Shown here: one piece after another, positions 26,272-35,215 of the stretch | Layout of the letters: each line of letters begins with the position of its first letter | How positions within the stretch are numbered: the first letter of the stretch is position 1 | Assembly (NCBI RefSeq): GCF_042432815.1 | Contig: NZ_JBHLWM010000001.1 | Span: forward strand, 372,001-436,000 | DNA length: 64,000 nt | Source: Rhodopseudomonas telluris | GTDB taxonomy: Bacteria; Pseudomonadota; Alphaproteobacteria; Rhizobiales; Xanthobacteraceae | Direction: 5' to 3' | Program-made: the position numbers and the translations under genes | The notes under the pieces: generated by a model | The model's database searches: none | What the model saw: only the letters and a program-made list of their open reading frames with translations | What the model was told of the DNA's origin: nothing

Positions 26272-26721
26272 ATGCTGGCACTCAAGGTCAATGGCCGCGA
26301 CTACGCGGTGGACGCGCCCGACGACATGCCGCTGCTCTGGGTGCTGCGCGACCTGATCAAACTGCGCGGCACCAAGTTCGGCTGCGGCATCGCGCAATGC
26401 GGCGCCTGCACGGTGCATCTCGACCAGCAGCCGGTGCGGTCCTGTGTTCTGCCGGTCGGCAGCGTCGGCAGTCGGTCCATCACCACCATCGAAGGCGTCG
26501 GCGAGACCGAGACCGGCCGCAAGATCCAGCAGGCGTGGCTCGATCTCGAAGTCGTGCAGTGCGGTTACTGCCAGTCCGGCCAGATCATGAGCGCGGCGGC
26601 GTTGCTGAGCCGCCAGGCCGACCCGGACGATGCCGCCATCGATGCCGCGATGGCCGGCAACATCTGCCGGTGCGCCACCTATGTGCGCATCCGCGCCGCC
26701 ATCAAGGCAGCGGCGAAATGA
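26272..26721 (+). CDS. Molybdenum hydroxylase [2Fe-2S] subunit (IorA type)
   Basis: A 149-residue iron-sulfur subunit of the xanthine-oxidase family. It contains the plant-type ferredoxin motif GCGIAQCGACTVHLD ... RSCVLPV and the second cluster motif CGYCQSGQIM ... GNICRCATY. It transfers electrons from the molybdenum subunit. Met 26272 begins the conserved LKVNGRDYAVDAP. It overlaps the next gene by 4 bp (ATGA). There is no FAD subunit, so electrons must go to another acceptor, most likely the cytochrome c encoded downstream. Confidence 0.92.
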   Translation: MLALKVNGRDYAVDAPDDMPLLWVLRDLIKLRGTKFGCGIAQCGACTVHLDQQPVRSCVLPVGSVGSRSITTIEGVGETETGRKIQQAWLDLEVVQCGYCQSGQIMSAAALLSRQADPDDAAIDAAMAGNICRCATYVRIRAAIKAAAK

Positions 26722-28901
26722 CGGCGAGGGAGGAATCTCGGCCGTCCTCGCGTGGTCCGTCGCGCCGCGCCGTTCTGGCCGGCGCGCTGGTGATCGCCTT
26801 CGCCCGTCCCGGCAAGGCGCATGCCGCGCCGTCGGAGACCACCGCTGCGCCGGCGGCCGCCCAACTCGGCGGCTTCGTCCGCATCGCGCCGTCGGGCGAG
26901 ATCGCGCTGGTGATGCCGAGTGTCGAGATGGGGCAGGGCATCTACACGGCCGAAGCGGCGCTGCTCGCCGAAGAACTCGACGTCCGGCTCGATCAGATCA
27001 CCGCGGTGGCCGCGCCGCCCGACGCCTCGCTTTATGCGCAACCGCTGTTCAAGGCGCAACTCACCGGCGGCTCGACCTCGATCCGCGGCTTCTGGACGCC
27101 GCTGCGCCAGGCTGGCGCCGCCGCGCGTCACATGCTGGTCGCCGCGGCCGCGCAGCGCTGGCAGGTCGAGGCGGCCGACTGCATCACCCGCGACGGCATC
27201 GTCACGCATGCGCCCAGCGGCCGCGCGCTGCCTTATGCGGAGGTCGCAGCGGACGCCGCGGCCCTGCCGGTTCCGATGCAGCCGCAGCTCAAGTCGCCGG
27301 CCGACTACAAGCTGATCGGCAAGAGCCTGAAGCGGATCGACACGCCCGCCAAGGTCGACGGCAGTGCGGTGTACGGCATCGACATCGACGTGCCCGGGAT
27401 GAAGACGGCGGTGCTGGCGATCTGTCCGGTCGCCGGCGGCACGCTCCGCGCAGTCGATGACTCGAAAGCACGACAATTAGCTGGCGTGATCGATGTGCTG
27501 CGGATCGACGATGCGGTCGCGGTGGTCGGCGAGCATTACTGGGCGGCCAAGGCCGGCCGCGACGCGCTCGATCTCGATTGGAATTTTGGGCCGAATGCCG
27601 GCCTGTCGTCGGACGGCATCTGGCAGGACGCCAAGGCCGCATCGCAGAGTATCGCGCCGATCGAGGCGTTGAAACACGGCGACGTCGATGCGGCGTTTAG
27701 GCAGGCCAAGCGCCGCGTCGACGCCGACTACGAGATGCCATTTCTTGCCCACGCCACGATGGAGCCGATCAATACGACCGTGCACGTGCGGCCGGACGGT
27801 TGCGACATCTGGGTCGGCACGCAGACGCCGGTGGTGGCGCAGCGCCATGCGGCGCGGATCACGGGGCTGCCGGTCGAGACGGTGGCGGTCCATAATCAGC
27901 TGATCGGCGGCGGTTTCGGCCGACGGCTGCAGGCCGACACGATCGAGCAGGCGGTCCGCTTCGCCAAGCAGGTGTCCTATCCGCTGAAGGTCATCTGTAC
28001 GCGCGAGCAGGACATCCGGCACGATCGCTTCCGGCCCTCGTACTACGACCGCTTCAGCGCCGGTCTCGACGAGCAGGGCCTGCCGATCGCCTGGACGCAT
28101 CGCACCACCTCGGGCACCGTTCGCAAGGATTTCGATGACAACGGCTGGCCGCAGGGCAAGCTCGACAAGGACGCGGTCGATGGCTCCTGGGACAGCCCTT
28201 ACGCGTTCCCGAACATCCGTGTGGATTGGGTCCGCCACGATCCGCCGATCAAGCTGAACTGGTGGCGCGGCGTCGGCCCGACGCACAACGTGTTCGTGCT
28301 CGAGAGCTTCGTCGATGAATTGGCGCATAGCGCCGGCCGTGACCCCGTCGCGTATCGTCGCGCGCTGCTGCCGGCTGACAATGTCCGCGCCCGGCATGTG
28401 CTCGATCTGGCCGCCGAGAAAGCTAACTGGCGCGCGCCGCAGGGCGGCAGGATCGGCCGAGGCGTCTCGCTGCATCAGAATTTCGGGAGCTTCGCAGCGC
28501 TGGTGGTCGAGGTTGCCGTGGCGCCAGCGGGTGAAGTGGTGCTGCGCAAGGTCGTCGCGGCGATCGATTGCGGCATCCTGGTCAATCCCGACATCGTGCG
28601 GGCGCAGATCGAGGGCGGCGTGCTGTTCGGGCTGTCGGCCGCGCTGTTCAACGGCATCACTTTCGCGGGCGGCCGCGTGCAGCAGAGCAACTTCAACGAC
28701 TATCGCCAGCTGCGGATCAACGAGACGCCGACGGTCGAGGTGCATCTGGTCGATAGCCGCGAGCCGCCCGGCGGCCTTGGCGAAGTCGGCACCGTGTCGG
28801 CCGCGCCGGCGCTCGCCAACGCGATCTTCGCCGCCACCGGCGTCCGGCTGCGGCGATTGCCGATCGACACATCGGCGCTTAAGGCAGGGGGCGCCACATG
28901 A
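26718..28901 (+). CDS. Periplasmic molybdenum hydroxylase large subunit (IorB type)
   Basis: A 727-residue protein of the isoquinoline-1-oxidoreductase/aldehyde dehydrogenase group. It begins with a twin-arginine signal (SRRAVLAGALVIAF), so the folded enzyme is probably exported with its partner. Conserved segments include VEMGQGIYTAEAALLAEEL, GGSTSIRGFW, KVDGSAVYGIDID, GGGFGRRLQ and the late PPGGLGEVGTVSAAPALANAI with the catalytic Glu region. It hydroxylates N-heterocycles or oxidises aldehydes in relatives; the substrate here is unknown. It overlaps the cytochrome c gene by 4 bp, forming a three-gene enzyme. Confidence 0.9.
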   Translation: MTAREESRPSSRGPSRRAVLAGALVIAFARPGKAHAAPSETTAAPAAAQLGGFVRIAPSGEIALVMPSVEMGQGIYTAEAALLAEELDVRLDQITAVAAPPDASLYAQPLFKAQLTGGSTSIRGFWTPLRQAGAAARHMLVAAAAQRWQVEAADCITRDGIVTHAPSGRALPYAEVAADAAALPVPMQPQLKSPADYKLIGKSLKRIDTPAKVDGSAVYGIDIDVPGMKTAVLAICPVAGGTLRAVDDSKARQLAGVIDVLRIDDAVAVVGEHYWAAKAGRDALDLDWNFGPNAGLSSDGIWQDAKAASQSIAPIEALKHGDVDAAFRQAKRRVDADYEMPFLAHATMEPINTTVHVRPDGCDIWVGTQTPVVAQRHAARITGLPVETVAVHNQLIGGGFGRRLQADTIEQAVRFAKQVSYPLKVICTREQDIRHDRFRPSYYDRFSAGLDEQGLPIAWTHRTTSGTVRKDFDDNGWPQGKLDKDAVDGSWDSPYAFPNIRVDWVRHDPPIKLNWWRGVGPTHNVFVLESFVDELAHSAGRDPVAYRRALLPADNVRARHVLDLAAEKANWRAPQGGRIGRGVSLHQNFGSFAALVVEVAVAPAGEVVLRKVVAAIDCGILVNPDIVRAQIEGGVLFGLSAALFNGITFAGGRVQQSNFNDYRQLRINETPTVEVHLVDSREPPGGLGEVGTVSAAPALANAIFAATGVRLRRLPIDTSALKAGGAT

Positions 28902-30187
28902 CCCGCATTCTCGCCGTCCTCGCCGCGTTGGTCATTGCGGCGGCCGCGCTCGCCGGCTGGTTCTTCTTCTGGCCGGCGAAGCTGATACAGGTCCAGCCTT
29001 CGCCAAACCAGCCGACCGGTCCAGCGCTGATCGCGCGTGGCGCCTATCTCACGACAGCCGCCGATTGCGAGAGCTGCCACACCGCGCCGGGCGGCAAGCC
29101 ATTCGCCGGCGGCCGCGCGTTCAAGCTGCCGTTCGGCACGATCTATTCGTCCAACATCACGCCCGATGCCGACACCGGAATCGGCAAGTGGTCGGACGCC
29201 GAGTTCGTCCGCGCATTGCATCAGGGCATCGGCCGTGCCGGCGAGGATCTCTACCCGGCGTTGCCCTACACCTCCTACGCGCTGCTGGCGACCGACGACG
29301 TGCTGGCGATCCGCGCCTATCTGGCGACGCTGCGGCCGGTCGCGCAGCAGCCGCCCGCCAACACGCTGGGCTTCCCGTTCAATCAGCGCTTCGTGCTGCG
29401 CGCCTGGAAGCTGCTGTTCATGCCGACGCAGCCATGGCAGCCGTCGCCGGAGCGCGATGCGCAATGGAACAAGGGCGCTTACTTGGTCGAAGCGCTGGCG
29501 CATTGCGGCGAATGCCACACGCCGCGCAACGTCATGTTCGCGATGAAGCGCAGCGAGAAGTTCGCCGGCGCGATCGTCGACGGCTACAAGGCCTACAACA
29601 TCACGCCGGATGCCGAGACCGGGATCGGCCGCTGGCCCGACGCCGAGATCAGCGCGTATCTCGCGACCGGCCACGCGCCGGGCCATGGTGGCGCCTCCGG
29701 CGGCATGGCAGAGGCGATCAAGTTCAGCCTCGGCCGCCTGCCGCAAGAGGACATCGCGGCGATCACTGCGTATCTGAAAACCGTGCCGCCGCAACGGTCC
29801 ACGCTATCGCCCGCGGCCGATCCGCATCCGGTCACGCTGGCAAGCGCCGGGCCGTGGTCGCCGGGCCCCGATGGCGGCGCCGATCCGATCGGCCTGCGCA
29901 TCTTCGCGTCGGCTTGTGCGAGTTGTCACGGCTGGGACGGCTCCGGCCGCCAGACCGGAAACGCCTCCTTGCGCGGCGCCCGCAGCGTCAACGATGTCGG
30001 CGGCGCCAATGTCATTCGCACGGTGCTGCAAGGCGTTGCCGTCACTTCGCCGACGGGGGCGATGCCGGCCTTCGCGGCCGCCTACACTGACGATGAGATC
30101 GCGGCGGTCGCCAACTACGTGATCGGCCATTTCGGTGGCAAGTCCGGCCGCGTCACCGCGAAGGACGTCAAGGCCGCGCGCAACTAA
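28898..30187 (+). CDS. Triheme cytochrome c subunit
   Basis: A 429-residue protein with a single N-terminal hydrophobic helix (ILAVLAALVIAAAALAGWFFFW) and three haem-binding motifs, CESCH, CGECH and CASCH, each in its own cytochrome c domain. This is the layout of the membrane-bound cytochrome subunits of alcohol, gluconate and aldehyde dehydrogenases. It likely passes electrons from the periplasmic molybdenum enzyme to the quinone pool or terminal oxidases. The start overlaps the preceding stop. Confidence 0.92.
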   Translation: MTRILAVLAALVIAAAALAGWFFFWPAKLIQVQPSPNQPTGPALIARGAYLTTAADCESCHTAPGGKPFAGGRAFKLPFGTIYSSNITPDADTGIGKWSDAEFVRALHQGIGRAGEDLYPALPYTSYALLATDDVLAIRAYLATLRPVAQQPPANTLGFPFNQRFVLRAWKLLFMPTQPWQPSPERDAQWNKGAYLVEALAHCGECHTPRNVMFAMKRSEKFAGAIVDGYKAYNITPDAETGIGRWPDAEISAYLATGHAPGHGGASGGMAEAIKFSLGRLPQEDIAAITAYLKTVPPQRSTLSPAADPHPVTLASAGPWSPGPDGGADPIGLRIFASACASCHGWDGSGRQTGNASLRGARSVNDVGGANVIRTVLQGVAVTSPTGAMPAFAAAYTDDEIAAVANYVIGHFGGKSGRVTAKDVKAARN

Positions 30188-30216
30188 GTCGGCGCTGCGA
30201 TGCAAGGAGACGCAAG

Positions 30217-31227
30217 ATGAAGTCGCTCAAGGTCGTCCTTCTCGGATTGCCGCTGTTTCTGTGCGGTGTTGAAGCGGCCGCGGCGGCCGCGCCACAGGTG
30301 CGCACGCAGGCGCCCGGTTACTATCGGATGATGCTCGGAAAGTTCGAGATCACGGCGCTGCTCGACGGCACCCACACCTTTCCGGTCAATAAGGTGATGC
30401 TGCGCAATGAAGCCGCCGCCGACGGGACGCGCCGCGCGGTCCAGCTCTCCGACATACACCCCGGGGAGGCCGAAGCGTTGCTCGCCGCCGAGCGGCTGTC
30501 GATCCCGCTCGAAGGCGCCATCAACGCGTTCCTGGTCAACACCGGTGACAGGCTGGTTCTGATCGACAGCGGCGCCGGCAGCCTCTATGGCGATTGCTGC
30601 GGCCATCTGATCGAGAATTTGCGCGCTTCCGGCTACAAGCCCGAGCAGGTCGACGAGATCTATTTGACGCATCTGCACGCCGACCACGTCGGCGGCGTCG
30701 CGCCGCATGGCCAGGCTGCGTTCCCCAACGCGGTCGTCCGCGTCAATCAGAAGGACGTCGATTACTGGCTCGATCCGGCCAGCGAGGGCAAGGCGCCGGC
30801 ATTTCTGAAGTCGATGTTCGAAGGCGACCGCGCCTCGCTGAAGCCGTATCAGGGGTCGGGGCGGCTGAAGCCGTTCAAGGATGGCGAGCAGTTGTCGCCG
30901 GGCATCCGCGCGATCCCGACCGCAGGGCACACGCCGGGCCACACCTCCTACGAAGTCAGCAGCGACGGCCAGCGGCTGCTGGTCTGGGGCGATCTCGTCC
31001 ACGTCGCGCCGCTCCAGTTTCGCGATCCGGCGATCACGCTGACTTACGACAGCGATCCGTTCGGAGCGGAAGCGCAGCGCACTGCGATCTTCGCCGACGC
31101 GGCAACCACGGGCACCTGGATCGCCGCGGCGCACATCGCGTTTCCGGGCATCGGCCACATCGTGCCGTCCGGCACGCGCTTCGTCTGGATCCCGGCGAGC
31201 TACACGACGCTGCTTGGGAAGAAGTAA
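30217..31227 (+). CDS. Exported metallo-beta-lactamase-fold hydrolase
   Basis: The 336-residue protein has a Sec signal peptide (VVLLGLPLFLCGVEAAAAAA) and the metallo-beta-lactamase metal motif THLHADHVGG, with further ligands in AGHTPGHTSYE and WGDLVH. The arrangement resembles the MPH/AidC group that includes organophosphate hydrolases and lactonases. Substrate unknown. It begins 29 bp after the cytochrome gene with AAGGAGAC upstream, so it probably belongs to the same operon as the molybdenum hydroxylase. Confidence 0.87.
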   Translation: MKSLKVVLLGLPLFLCGVEAAAAAAPQVRTQAPGYYRMMLGKFEITALLDGTHTFPVNKVMLRNEAAADGTRRAVQLSDIHPGEAEALLAAERLSIPLEGAINAFLVNTGDRLVLIDSGAGSLYGDCCGHLIENLRASGYKPEQVDEIYLTHLHADHVGGVAPHGQAAFPNAVVRVNQKDVDYWLDPASEGKAPAFLKSMFEGDRASLKPYQGSGRLKPFKDGEQLSPGIRAIPTAGHTPGHTSYEVSSDGQRLLVWGDLVHVAPLQFRDPAITLTYDSDPFGAEAQRTAIFADAATTGTWIAAAHIAFPGIGHIVPSGTRFVWIPASYTTLLGKK

Positions 31228-31280
31228 TTGGTCAGTCCCGCCGAGAAACCCAGTGTGAATTTGGCAGGCGACACCACCTC

Positions 31281-31362
31281 CGTCATTGCGAGGAGCGCAG
31301 CGACGAAGCAATCCAGCCCGGTGCACTGGGTTTCTGATTGCTTCGCTGCGCTCGCAATGACG
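31281..31362. repeat. Palindromic intergenic repeat
   Basis: An 82-bp element: CGTCATTGCGAGGAGCGCAG at the left end and its near-inverse CTGCGCTCGCAATGACG at the right, with CGAAGCAATC / GATTGCTTCG inside. The arms are imperfect only at one or two bases. It lies between convergent genes and can fold into a long hairpin. Confidence 0.85.
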
Positions 31363-31384
31363 GGGAGAGGTCGCGGGCTAAAAA

Positions 31385-31543
31385 CTAAGGCCGCCGCGAC
31401 GGCTTGATCACCTTGTCGGAGTTGCGGTCGGTGTCGTCCATCGGCGGACCATCTTCCGGGCGTGGCGGCATGTGGTGGCCGCCTTGCTTGCGCTGGATGC
31501 GCTCGCGTTCCGCCTGATCGTCGGTGGGATTTTGCGTGGTCAT
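31385..31543 (-). CDS. Small hydrophilic protein of unknown function
   Basis: A 52-residue, strongly charged protein (MTTQNPTDDQAERERIQRKQ ... VIKPSRRP), likely disordered. The ATG at 31543 has a good AGGAGC site 7 bp upstream, which supports translation. No family recognised. It lies between the MarR gene and the palindromic repeat. Confidence 0.55.
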   Translation of the reverse strand: MTTQNPTDDQAERERIQRKQGGHHMPPRPEDGPPMDDTDRNSDKVIKPSRRP

Positions 31544-31675
31544 CGGCTTGCTCCTGTCGCCATGTCGGCACAGGTCCAAAGCCCCACGCTCCGCCCGGTT
31601 CCTAACCTCGTCGCGCCTGCGGTGAAGGCGAGGCGGCCGGCAGCCGGAGATGATGGTCCAGCGGCACGAAGCCGC

Positions 31676-32119
31676 TCAAGTCGCGGCGTCGATCAGGCTT
31701 TCGAGCAGACGCTTCAGCTCGGCGGTCGCCTTGTCGCCGTAGCTCTCGGCGATATGCGCTTCCTGGCTCAGCGCCAGCGCATTGAGGCGCTGGGTCAGCG
31801 CCTTGCCCCGTTCGGAGCTGTACATCAGGACCTTGCGGCGATCTTCCGGATCCTGCGCCCGATAGACCAGCGAGTCCGACACCATCCGGTCGATCATCTT
31901 GGTGAGCGTCGGGTGGTTGAGCAGCACTTCCTCGGCGAGTTCGCCCATCGAGTGGCCCTTGCCGTCGGACAGCACCTTGAGGATGCGCCACTGCTCGACC
32001 GGCACATTCTCGTCGCGCAGCCGTGCCTCGAGCTGCCGGTTGATCTCCCGGTTCGCCTGGGCGAGCAGATAAGCGAGATGTTCGGTGATCGGCGGATTGC
32101 GGCTGGGCGATTTGGCCAC
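31676..32119 (-). CDS. MarR-family transcriptional regulator
   Basis: The 147-residue protein has the winged helix of MarR proteins: LTEHLAYLL-type N-terminal helix, VEQWRILKVLSDGKGHSMGELAEEV, NHPTLTKMIDRMVSDSLVYR and the wing PEDRRKVLMY. Such repressors bind a palindrome and release it on binding a small ligand. It is divergent from the AmiC-like gene and amidase operon and likely controls it; an 11-bp motif shared by both promoter regions is a candidate operator. Confidence 0.9.
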   Translation of the reverse strand: MAKSPSRNPPITEHLAYLLAQANREINRQLEARLRDENVPVEQWRILKVLSDGKGHSMGELAEEVLLNHPTLTKMIDRMVSDSLVYRAQDPEDRRKVLMYSSERGKALTQRLNALALSQEAHIAESYGDKATAELKRLLESLIDAAT

Positions 32120-32276
32120 GGCTGGGACTTTATCGTTCGGATTGAATGAATCAGATGCTCAGTTTGCTGCATCTATATGCACATCAATTCTTGAAAGTTC
32201 AATATTTTCGAATAGCATTCGTCTCCGTGCGGACAGGACTTTCGCAGGATGCCCGCGCCAATAGTCAGGAGAGGGT
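32120..32276. promoter_or_regulatory. Divergent promoter region, MarR / amide locus
   Basis: An A+T-rich stretch between the MarR gene and the AmiC-like gene. It contains AATATTTTCGA at 32201-32211 within TTGAAAGTTCAATATTTTCG. The same 11-mer, in inverted orientation, is found upstream of the amidase gene (33509-33519). I propose it as part of a regulator site; not proved. Confidence 0.5.
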
Positions 32277-33461
32277 GTGCTCTCGATCGGGGATCTCGGA
32301 AACGGTGCGGCCGTTCCGCCGCCACTGGGCGTGCTTGACCGGGTGTCTTCGCTCGACGACGCGGCGTGGATCGATTGTCCCGGCGACGGCATGGGCGCCG
32401 CGGCGCGGCGGGCCCGGAGCAAGCTTCGGATCGGCAACTTCGTCACCTTCCAGGGTGCCCCCGGTCTGTGGGGCCCGGCCTGCTGCAACGCATCGCTGCT
32501 CGCGGCCGCCGAGATCAACAAGCGCGGCGGCATTCTCGGGCGCGAAATCGAACTGGTGATGTACGACGCCGGCGGTCCGATCGAGGATGTCGTCCAGCGC
32601 GTCGCCCGTGCGGTCGATGACGAAGACGTCGACATCGTGATGGGCTCGCATATCAGCGCCGTCCGCGTTGCGTTGCGCAACGCCATCCGCGGCCGCGTTC
32701 CGTACATCTACACGCCGGTCTATGAGGGCGGCGAGCGCGCGCCGGGCGTTCTGACGATCGGCGAGACGCCGCGCTGGCAGAGCCGTCCGGCGATCGACTG
32801 GCTCACCCAGGTCAAGCACGCCAAGCGCTGGTATCTGATCGGCAGCGACTACGTCTGGCCGTGGCTGTCGCACCGTGCGGTGAAGACCTACATCAAGGAC
32901 GCCGGCGGGCAGGTGGTGGGCGAGGAGTTCGTCCCGCTCGGCGAGGACAATCACGAGCGGCATCTGGCGCGGATTCGCGCCGCGCGGCCGGACGTCGTGC
33001 TGATCTCGCTGATCGGCACCGACAGCGTCACCTTCAATCGCAGCTTCGCCGAATGCGGCCTATCCGCCGGCATCCTGCGGCTCGCCGGCGCGATGGACGA
33101 GACGGTGCTGCTCGGCATCGGTGCCGACGCTACAGAAAACCTGTTCTGTGCGTCCGGCTATTTCGGCTGCCAGGACTCGCTCGAGAACGACGAATTCCGC
33201 GCGTCCTATGTGCGTGCCTTCGGCCCGACGGCGCCGCCGATCGGCTCGGTCGGACAGTCCAACTACGAAGGGCTGCGATTTCTCGAAGCCGTCGCGCAGA
33301 AGGCCCAGACGCTGGCGCCGCGGCCGCTGCTCTCGGCCGGCAAGAACATCGTCTATCGCGGCGCGCGCGGCCCGGTTGCGATCCGGGACGGCCGCGCGCG
33401 GATGAGTATCCATCTCGCTCAGGCCGACGGTTTGGATTTCAAGTTGATCCGCGCCTTCTGA
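32277..33461 (+). CDS. AmiC-like amide/urea binding protein without signal peptide
   Basis: The 394-residue product matches type I periplasmic binding proteins of the AmiC/urea-amide group: RIGNFVTFQGAPGLWGPACCNASLLAAAEINKRGGILGREIELVMYDAGG, IVMGSHISAVRVALRNAI, and YIYTPVYEGG. No signal peptide is visible; residues 1-45 are hydrophilic, so it may stay in the cytoplasm, like Pseudomonas AmiC, the negative regulator and amide sensor of the amidase operon. Its start is GTG 32277 with AGGAG 5 bp upstream. The separate UrtA-like protein downstream has a Tat signal and serves the transporter. Confidence 0.82.
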   Translation: MLSIGDLGNGAAVPPPLGVLDRVSSLDDAAWIDCPGDGMGAAARRARSKLRIGNFVTFQGAPGLWGPACCNASLLAAAEINKRGGILGREIELVMYDAGGPIEDVVQRVARAVDDEDVDIVMGSHISAVRVALRNAIRGRVPYIYTPVYEGGERAPGVLTIGETPRWQSRPAIDWLTQVKHAKRWYLIGSDYVWPWLSHRAVKTYIKDAGGQVVGEEFVPLGEDNHERHLARIRAARPDVVLISLIGTDSVTFNRSFAECGLSAGILRLAGAMDETVLLGIGADATENLFCASGYFGCQDSLENDEFRASYVRAFGPTAPPIGSVGQSNYEGLRFLEAVAQKAQTLAPRPLLSAGKNIVYRGARGPVAIRDGRARMSIHLAQADGLDFKLIRAF

Positions 33462-33508
33462 GTCCGGCGCGGCGCCGCTTCGTCGGCCCTTCAAAATAAT
33501 ACTTGAAA

Positions 33509-33519
33509 TCGAAAATATT
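33509..33519. promoter_or_regulatory. Candidate operator upstream of amidase
   Basis: TCGAAAATATT, the inverted copy of AATATTTTCGA at 32201-32211. It sits 98 bp before the amidase start, in a short A+T-rich tract that probably holds the promoter. Confidence 0.4.
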
Positions 33520-33616
33520 TCTGTATGTAGTAACAAGATGACGCAGCGGCCGCTGGGCCGCCGCCGGTCGTCCCCGGACCGGCGCCGTCGACCGGTCCAC
33601 GCGCAGGAGATCAATC

Positions 33617-35131
33617 TTGGCAGTCTCGCTTCCCACCCCCACGCAGCTTCTCGATGTCGCCGATCAGTGCGGCCTGGCCCTCACCGATGAGGACGTGACC
33701 TCCTTCCGCGCCCTGATGCAGTCCTCGGTCGACGCCTACAATGTCGTGGCGATGCTGCCGGACGAAGTGCCGCTGGTGAAGTATCCGCGCACGCCCGGCT
33801 ATACGCCCGGCGCGGACGAGAACCCGCGCAATGCCTGGTATCGCAAGTCGAGCGTCAAGGGCGCGGCCTCCGGCAAGCTCAAGGGCAAGACCGTCGCGCT
33901 CAAGGACAACATCATGCTGGCCGGCGTGCCGATGATGAACGGCTCGTCGACGCTCGAAGGCTTCATGCCGGACTTCGACGCCACCATCGTCACCCGCATT
34001 CTCGATGCCGGCGGCGAGATCCTCGGCAAGACGCATTGCGAGCACTTCTGCATCTCGGGCGGCAGCCACACCGGCTCCAACGGCCCGGTGCACAATCCGC
34101 ACAAGATGGGCTACTCGGCCGGCGGTTCGTCCTCGGGCAGCGCCGTCGTAGTCGCGCTCGGCGAGGCCGACATGGCGATCGGCGGCGACCAGGGCGGCTC
34201 GATCCGCATGCCGTCGTCGTTCAGCGGCACCTACGGCATGAAGCCGACCTGGGGTCTGGTGCCCTACACCGGCATCATGCCGATCGAGATCTTCGTCGAC
34301 CACACCGGTCCGATGACCGCCTCGGTCGCCGACAACGCTCTGCTGCTCGAGGTGCTGGCCGGCGACGACGGCTACGATCCGCGGATCCGCGCGCCGATCG
34401 TGCACGAATACACCAAGGCGCTCGGCACCGGCGTCAAGGGCATGAAGATCGGCATCGTCAAGGAAGGCTTCGATCAGCCGGGCGCCGAAACCGCGGTGAA
34501 CGAAAGCGTTCGCGAGGCCGCCAAGCGGCTCGCCAGCCTGGGCGCGACGGTCGAGGAGATTTCGATCCCGGCGCATCTCGTTGCGGGCGCCGTATGGACG
34601 CCGATTGGCGCCGAGGGAATCGCCCAGACCATGATGTTCGGAGACGGCTACGGTCTCAGCCGCGCGGACCTGTATTCGACGGCGCTGATGAAGGCGCACC
34701 GCGGCTGGCGCGACCAGGCGGATTCGTTGTCCGAGACGACCAAGCTGTTCCTGCTGCTCGGGACCTACATCAACAACACCTTCGGTCCGCGCTACTACGG
34801 CAAGGCCGTCAACATCTCCCGCCGCATCACCGCGGCGTACGACGCGGCGCTGGCGCAGTACGATCTGCTGCTGATGCCGACGACGCCGATGAAGGCCACG
34901 CCGCTGCCGGCGCCGGGCGCCAGCCGCGAGGAAGTCGTTGGCCGCGCCTTCGAGATGATCAGCAACACCGCGCCGTTCGACATCACCCATCATCCGGCGA
35001 TGTCGGTGCCGTGCGGCATGGTCGATGGCCTTCCGGTCGGCATGATGCTGATCGGCAAGCATTTCGACGAACCGACCATCTACCGCGCCGCGCATGCCTT
35101 CGAGCAGGCCGGCGACTGGAAGAAGATGTGA
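33617..35131 (+). CDS. Amidase (amidase-signature family)
   Basis: The 504-residue enzyme has the amidase-signature motifs: catalytic Lys in KTVALKDNIMLAG, the Ser-rich GYSAGGSSSGSAVVVA stretch and the nucleophile region GGDQGGSIRMPSSFSG. It hydrolyses an amide to acid and ammonia in the cytoplasm; closest function is likely an acetamidase or aliphatic amidase. No signal peptide. It lies between the AmiC-like gene and a complete amide/urea-type ABC transporter, which suggests uptake and cleavage of short-chain amides as a nitrogen source. Confidence 0.9.
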   Translation: MAVSLPTPTQLLDVADQCGLALTDEDVTSFRALMQSSVDAYNVVAMLPDEVPLVKYPRTPGYTPGADENPRNAWYRKSSVKGAASGKLKGKTVALKDNIMLAGVPMMNGSSTLEGFMPDFDATIVTRILDAGGEILGKTHCEHFCISGGSHTGSNGPVHNPHKMGYSAGGSSSGSAVVVALGEADMAIGGDQGGSIRMPSSFSGTYGMKPTWGLVPYTGIMPIEIFVDHTGPMTASVADNALLLEVLAGDDGYDPRIRAPIVHEYTKALGTGVKGMKIGIVKEGFDQPGAETAVNESVREAAKRLASLGATVEEISIPAHLVAGAVWTPIGAEGIAQTMMFGDGYGLSRADLYSTALMKAHRGWRDQADSLSETTKLFLLLGTYINNTFGPRYYGKAVNISRRITAAYDAALAQYDLLLMPTTPMKATPLPAPGASREEVVGRAFEMISNTAPFDITHHPAMSVPCGMVDGLPVGMMLIGKHFDEPTIYRAAHAFEQAGDWKKM

Positions 35132-35138
35132 GGCGCAT

Positions 35139-35171
35139 GATCCGGAACGCCGCGTCTCGGCGCTCCGGATC
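35139..35171 (+). terminator. Hairpin between amidase and permease genes
   Basis: Inverted repeat GATCCGGA / TCCGGATC with an inner CGCCG / CGGCG, one mismatch and a 5-nt loop, just after the amidase stop. There is no T-run, so it may be an attenuator or RNA-stability hairpin rather than a full terminator. Confidence 0.45.
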
Positions 35172-35215
35172 GCCCGCGCGCATCAACGCTTGCTCCTCCA
35201 TCCGGTAAAGGTCGA

